In this document: one piece after another, positions 59,763-64,000 of the stretch
Position numbering within the stretch: position 1 is the stretch's first letter
How the letters are laid out: every line of letters starts with the position of its first letter
Source of the DNA: Gerris lacustris
Taxonomy: Eukaryota; Arthropoda; Insecta; Hemiptera; Gerridae
Assembly (NCBI GenBank): GCA_951217055.1
Contig: OX578282.1
Coordinates: 25,759,657-25,823,656 of the forward strand
DNA: 64,000 nt
Direction: 5' to 3'
Made by a program: the position numbers and the translations under genes
Notes under the pieces: model-generated
Database searches by the model: none
The model's input: only the letters and a program-made list of their open reading frames with translations
Told to the model about the DNA's origin: nothing

Positions 59763-60062
59763 TTTTGAAGATATGGGCTATATAAAAAGCATATGTGGAA
59801 GAGAAACCAATGGATGCAAAATGTTGACACTTATGAGTATATGGGACCAGAATGGACTAATTATGACCTACCACCCAAATTCATTAAAATTGGAATTAAT
59901 TTAAATGGTTTAATTGATATGTTGGTTAGCAAAAATTGAATGATAGACATGGGACCAAAAATTTCCTCTGATGTTTGAAACGGATTTATGAAATTTGAGA
60001 CCTGAAAAATATTCTGTCTTCAGAACAAACACCTCCTATTACCTTCGGTTAGCTCGGAAGTA
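59763..60062 (-). repeat. Dispersed repeat B, remnant
   Basis: Inverted copy: CCACCCAAATTCATTAAAAT, GACATGGGACCAAAAATTTC, then the head ATTACCTTCGGTTAGCTCGG near 60038-60057. The gypsy element integrated at its left boundary. Confidence 0.6.
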
Positions 60063-60263
60063 AAAATAATGCTAATTAGGATTTACAAATAAAAGTGGTT
60101 TGTGAAAATAGTTATTTATTCAGTGATACACTAGTTAATTTATTGACACAAATTCTGTAGGTATATATACATTTTTATTTTATCTTTAATTTAATCTAAT
60201 AAATAAGCAATAAATAAATAAATATAATTTTGTGGATAAACAATTACTCAGGTAACATTTTTA

Positions 60264-60311
60264 TTAATAATAATAAACTCCAAACACAGTGCACACACAG
60301 AAGAGAGAATC
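60264..60311 (-). CDS. DYNLT2B: DYNLT2B (TCTEX1D2) last exon
   Basis: After acceptor TTTTATGTTGCAG the exon reads DSLFCVCTVFGVYYY and a TAA stop. This is the strand-forming C-terminus of Tctex-type dynein light chains of the 2B group (usual ending DSLFCV..AFG..Y). It joins in phase 0 to the exon at 61037. An AATAAA overlaps the stop codon (60260-60265 in complement). A second AATAAA lies about 90 bp downstream, near 60174, and is the likelier poly(A) signal. Confidence 0.9.
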   Translation of the reverse strand, partial: DSLFCVCTVFGVYYY

Positions 60312-60745
60312 CTGCAACATAAAATACGGAGAAATGTCAGATTTAAAAATGTTTTGATAAATGCAGTAAAATAAATAATTTAAAAAAATAAAATATAATA
60401 ATAGCCACCAACTGTATGATACAGATACAGTGAAGGAGTTGACACAGAGGTTCATAATTTAAACATAGCTACATTTCAAATCTTAATCACATCTTATACC
60501 ACCTTGAATTCTCTTTCACACTTTATCTCTTCTCACAGAAAAAAATTATGAACATTTATAGTCAGCTTTTAAATTCATTTTAAATTAAAGACATAATTCT
60601 GTTTCCCCCATGATTAGGGACACCAACCTTTGTTTAATTTTTTTATTGAATCATTATTATTATTTGACTTGTTCTTAGCAAATGCTACTACTATCAATAA
60701 TATACTACTTACCAATAATATAATTTTTAAGATTTCAAAATGTGC

Positions 60746-61022
60746 GGTGTCGTGGGACACCCGGTAGGAACAAAGTTCCTAGCTCTTTTCATTGAATATA
60801 AATTATAAACTACTTATACATGGCTTATAACATTGTCCAACGAACTTGTCCTGGGCATTAGTAAAATGAACATGTGTATCAAATTTCAACTGAATTGGTC
60901 ATCTTTTAATCAAGTTATTGTCATCGGTAGATTTCGTGACTGTCGGTTCTGTGATAGCCGTTTTTTTTTGGATTCACTCCCTGGCTCCAGACGCTGTTAC
61001 TTGCCATAAGGAACTTTGTTCC
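60746..61022 (-). mobile_element. Dispersed repeat A, short copy in DYNLT2B intron
   Basis: Inverted relative to 2915-3670 with the same ends: hairpin GGTGTCGTGGGACACC (60746-60761), GGAACAAAGTTCC (60767-60779) and GGAACTTTGTTCC (61010-61022). AAAATG on both sides (60737-60742 and 61023-61028) is a likely target duplication. The module TGAACATGTGTATCAAATTT is present. About 480 bp of the long copy is missing. Confidence 0.7.
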
Positions 61023-61036
61023 AAAATGGTACTTAC

Positions 61037-61170
61037 ATTGACAAAACTGAGAGAAGCATAGGAATCAGTATCATGGTCCCAAAGACATCGTGCAGCACAA
61101 CTTAAGCCTGCACCACGCTGCTCTCCCAAAACCACATTGACTATCAGCTTATACCTTTTAAATATCTCCT
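61037..61170 (-). CDS. DYNLT2B: DYNLT2B (TCTEX1D2) penultimate exon
   Basis: 134 nt between acceptor TTATTTTTAG, behind a long T-rich tract, and donor GTAAGT (61031-61036). It reads EIFKRYKLIVNVVLGEQ, then RGAGLSCAARCLWDHD, TDSYASLSFVN. YK.IV.VV.GEQRG.G....RC.WD.DTD is the hallmark of DYNLT2B, the Tctex-type light chain of the dynein-2 motor that drives retrograde transport in cilia. It enters in phase 1 (completing a split Glu codon) and leaves in phase 0. The acceptor AG at 61171-61172 is the only one that keeps frame with the upstream donor. Copy A of a dispersed repeat lies only about 8 bp beyond the donor. Confidence 0.92.
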
Positions 61171-61487
61171 CTAAAAATAAAAAAAAAAAATAAATAAATA
61201 AATTAAAAAAAAAAAAATATAAGAGCTAAATGAAACAGTTTATAATGAAAAAACACAATAGATGATAATGATAATAAATAACAATGCACATTTTTCATAG
61301 ATAATTTTAAGAGGTCACCGCTATTGTAATTTTATCAACTATTTTACATAAATGTTTACATTTCTCTATGAAATATTCAGTTCTTGACAATATACTAATG
61401 TAGGTAAATCTGCAGAACAGAGTGATAACTGATAACAATAACTTAACAAATAAATAAATTTGATTTTTGAAACTAAATATTACTGGT

Positions 61488-61634
61488 AATTACCAACCTA
61501 AATAAAGAAAAATCATTTACTAAATGGTAATTCTTCTTCTTCTTCTTTTGGGTTTTAGTCCCGATCAACTGCCAGGGTTATTACAGGACGGGGGGGTAAT
61601 TACCGACCCAAATAAAGAAAAATCATTTACTAAA
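61488..61634 (-). mobile_element. Short retroposon end with (GAA)n tail and 39-bp duplication
   Basis: TAATTACC(A/G)ACC(T/C)AAATAAAG and the next ~19 bases occur at 61488 and again at 61597, with two differences. Between them the complement reads CTGGCAGTTGATCGGGACTA, AAACCCAAAA, then five GAA units. A body ending in a short A/GAA-type repeat between direct repeats looks like a severely 5'-truncated LINE (RTE-like) or SINE insertion. A 39-bp duplication is long for that, so a tandem duplication is an alternative. Confidence 0.5.
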
Positions 61635-61648
61635 TTGTTTATTTTAAA

Positions 61649-61820
61649 ATCAAATTATAATTATTATTAACTACGGGAAATAGACAGTGAAATACACTCC
61701 AGCGCCGGGTGTATTTTTCACTGTCTGTTTCCCGCAGTTAATAATAATTATAATTTGATTTAAATTAATAATTAAACTTTCCGTAGTATGAAAACTACCA
61801 AAAACTTAAAAATTGAATTT
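61649..61820. mobile_element. Head-to-head SINE palindrome
   Basis: AAATCAAATTATAATTATTA followed by TTAACTACGGGAAATAGACAG (61649-61690) is mirrored by CTGTCTGTTTCCCGCAGTTA followed by ATAATAATTATAATTTGATTT (to about 61764). The gap of under 15 bp contains CCAGCGCCGGG. The right arm continues into the normal SINE tail (CCGTAGTATGAAAACTACCA). Confidence 0.7.
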
Positions 61821-62702
61821 AAATTGTTTATTATATTAATTCGATTTTTTTTCTAAGAATACATTACATATCAATATGTTTCAGAGATATATCTTTATAT
61901 GCCCTAATAATGAAAAAGAGTCAACACTGACATACAAGTAATGATATTGTCTAACCACATTGTCATATATTTTAAAAAGGTTCTTTTTTAATTTAATTGG
62001 ATATCATCAGTGGACTAGTCACGCAGATTAGATAACAATCATATAATAATTTTAGGTTATTAAAATAATTGCATTCATTTTTGATAATTATGCCACTAAA
62101 TAATATTAAAAGAACCACAATTTTAAATTTAATTTATAAAGTATTCTATATTACTTATACCAACAGAATTTTAGTCATTGATCATTAAACTAGAGGGTCC
62201 AAATGACTGAAAAAGTCTATCTTCTTAATTTTTAAAAAATATGATTTAGAATTAATAAGAAAAACCACAATGAAAAATTCTAATGCGTTTGTCAACTGAT
62301 TAGTGGGGTTGTGACCTCAAAATGAGAAAAATGGATTCAACATTTATTGTGATAAATAGTATTTTATAGTGTCATTACCAGCAATAGAATCGACTACCGT
62401 ACCCAAGTCAAGAAAGAAACTAAGAATAAAATTGATCAAAACTATGCTTTTATAACAATAGTTTTGAGGCTATAAATAGTTTGACAAAAATTTGGCTGAA
62501 GCAACTAATTTTACTAAGAGCAGACCAAATTGTAAGATAGACAAATAGTTCTCATAATATTTTTCAGTCATCATATTTCACTAATAAATGCTAAATAAAA
62601 TTCAAAGGTCAAACTTAATCCTTTCATTGTCACACTAAAATAAAAAATGTATTAATATTCGGACCAGGAGAATTATAAAAATATTTGAACTAGTTTACTA
62701 AC

Positions 62703-62836
62703 CCTCTAAGATGTTTTTGACCCTGCTTGCTATTGATTTAATCAGCTCTTCAACATTTTCTTCGTCGTACTCTTGTCCTGACAATGTATCATGAAGAATG
62801 CCGTAAATAACTTCTTTGACAGATGCAGGCTTAAAT
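62703..62836 (-). CDS. DYNLT2B: DYNLT2B (TCTEX1D2) internal exon
   Basis: 134 nt between acceptor ATATGTTTCAG and donor GTTAGT (62697-62702). It reads FKPASVKEVIYGILHDTL, then SGQEYDEENVEELIKSIA and SRVKNILE. This matches the helical first half of the Tctex domain (F.P..VK..I...L...L...EYD...) . It enters with the third base of a split codon (AG|A, phase 2) and leaves in phase 1. The first ~40 residues expected for the family, with the start codon, must be in exon(s) further right. None could be recognised up to 64000, so the gene is incomplete here. Confidence 0.9.
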
Positions 62837-63441
62837 CTGAAACATATTTGTATGATTATTTTTACAGAAATATATATATATATATTTTTTTTAATTAACA
62901 AATATTATATTAACGATATATTTTGGGTGTATAACTAGTGTGATACCTGAAACACCATTGGTAAAAAAAGTAAATTTTGCAAGTATATTATTTTTCATCA
63001 TCAACAGGTCTGATATTCTATACTAATATAAGTTTACCAGTTCTATTTAAATCCATTATAACCAACAGATATCAATTTTAATCTCTTAGTTTGAATACGG
63101 CCCTTCAATCTTTCTAAAGAATTCAATCTCTGACTGTGTTCATAAACCTACAGTTGTTTTAGGAATTGACCAGGATTCTTATGACTGCTTTGACCAAGCC
63201 CAGACCTCGGTTGGCAAACCATAACCTTTGTGGCACTTAATTTAAAAATTTCCAAATATGACTGTCCTCCATCCTATATTTTGTGAATCTTTATTTGATA
63301 CAACTCAGAACTTTAAATGATGTAAGTTTGAAAATGTAAGCACTCGCACTAGCTTCACACTTAAACCAAACCAGCCTATATTAATAACCGGGGCGAACGC
63401 TACTTTCCACCAGACCCCTTGGCAACAATAATTATTTAAAG
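62837..63441 (-). other. Upstream DYNLT2B intron, no exon found
   Basis: No segment encoding the expected N-terminal part of the Tctex domain with a phase-2 donor was recognised. A minus frame around 63060-63150 (reading ...SQRLNSLERLKGRIQTK) follows a weak AG but does not match the family. Confidence 0.45.
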
Positions 63442-63745
63442 CAGTGATTCCCAACCTATGGTCCGCAGGACTGTTCCAGGTAGTCTGCGGAAAGATTAAG
63501 AAAACAGCCAAGAACCAAATTAATTAAATGTATCAAGTCAAATATTTACAGCTAATAGAATTACATTTAGAATAAAATAAGGCAGGGCAAGTCATGGGGA
63601 ATCAAGAGGCGGTGTTACCAAGAAGTTTCTTAACTCTACACAGGGCCTTCTTTCCTATCTAGGATAGGGACCCCTTGTGGTCCGCGGGTACATGAGAAAT
63701 CTATCTTGTGGTCCACCGGTACAAAAAGGTTGGGATACGCCTCTA
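63442..63745. mobile_element. hAT-type MITE relic
   Basis: CAGTGATTCCCAACCTATGG followed by TCCGCAGG at the left is matched by the complement of AAAAAGGTTGGGATACGCCT at the right. CAGTG.TTCCCAACC ends are the common pattern of hAT (Charlie-like) non-autonomous elements. GGTCCGCGGGTAC and TGGTCCACCGGTACA near the right repeat the TGGTCCGCAGG motif. A clean 8-bp TSD is not visible. Confidence 0.55.
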
Positions 63746-64000
63746 TGACTCAAACCGCCAGTGATCGGTTTATTGACTCGTTAGAGATTCAACACATCTC
63801 TAACTAATCCAAATACACATCACCCAATATTAATAAGAATATGTAAAATATTAGAATATAAAACATCAAATGTAAATTATACAAATAGAGGTATAGAGTA
63901 GTAAACTTCTAACAAAATAATTGTTTTAAACACTAACCAATGAAAAAAAATATTTAAATCACAAGAGGTTAAAGGTCAACAATTATAGCAAATAAACTGT
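63746..64000. other. AT-rich noncoding stretch
   Basis: Nothing recognised up to the window end. Confidence 0.5.

Larger units (their letters stand above)
61171..62702 (-). other. DYNLT2B intron with retroposon debris
   Basis: A 1,532-bp intron. It contains the duplicated 61488-61634 segment and the SINE palindrome 61649-61820; the remainder (61821-62702) is AT-rich with nothing recognised. Confidence 0.7.

Noticed and set aside
63060..63150. Upstream DYNLT2B exon (frame reading SQRLNSLERLKGRIQTK)
   Set aside because: Wrong sequence for the Tctex N-terminal region and no suitable phase-2 donor.

Overview
The window is AT-rich, intron- and repeat-dominated metazoan DNA, most likely from an arthropod (probably an insect). 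The evidence is a spliced metazoan gene with GT-AG introns, long (TA)n tracts, tRNA-derived SINEs, mariner-type and PIF/Harbinger-type MITEs, and a gypsy-class retrotransposon. The species cannot be named from this sequence alone. Most short open frames are chance or repeat-encoded.

Only one host gene is well supported. At the right end, on the minus strand, three exons (62703-62836, 61037-61170, 60264-60311) encode the C-terminal ~105 residues of a dynein-2 light chain, DYNLT2B/TCTEX1D2. Splice sites and codon phases agree, and the 5' exon(s) lie outside the window or were not found. Two isolated candidate exons of unknown identity (3921-3987 and 25550-25646, plus strand) have good splice signals but no known partners.

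The main coding object is a complete Ty3/gypsy LTR retrotransposon on the minus strand (50239-59757). Its ~1.21 kb LTRs differ, as far as read, by one G in a homopolymer, and it is flanked by AATAC. It has a tRNA-Lys-like primer site, a 454-codon gag, a TTTAAAC slip heptamer touching the gag stop codon, and a protease-RT-RNase H-integrase pol in the -1 frame. A 1,088-bp non-autonomous PIF/Harbinger-like element (55231-56318, TSD TAA) sits inside pol. An older copy of the same MITE lies at 41509-44202, inverted, and carries nested SINE and mariner-type insertions. Aligning the two copies gives empty sites.

The rest, left to right: 1-7 kb AT-rich DNA with (TA)n tracts and two recurring mosaic repeats (A at 2.9 kb, B at 4.3 kb); 7.9-18.7 kb foldbacks, further repeat copies and a 55-bp minisatellite; 19.9-20.2 kb an antisense hAT-transposase relic; 23-25.3 kb a 68-bp-arm palindrome, repeat C and a decayed LINE end; 28.5-38.9 kb small MITEs, a 24-bp minisatellite, foldbacks and a 2-kb pair of mariner-type ends; 41-50 kb the nested MITE, SINEs, repeat C copies and a 245-bp GC-rich MITE; 50.2-59.8 kb the retrotransposon; 59.8-64 kb the DYNLT2B gene with repeats in its introns.
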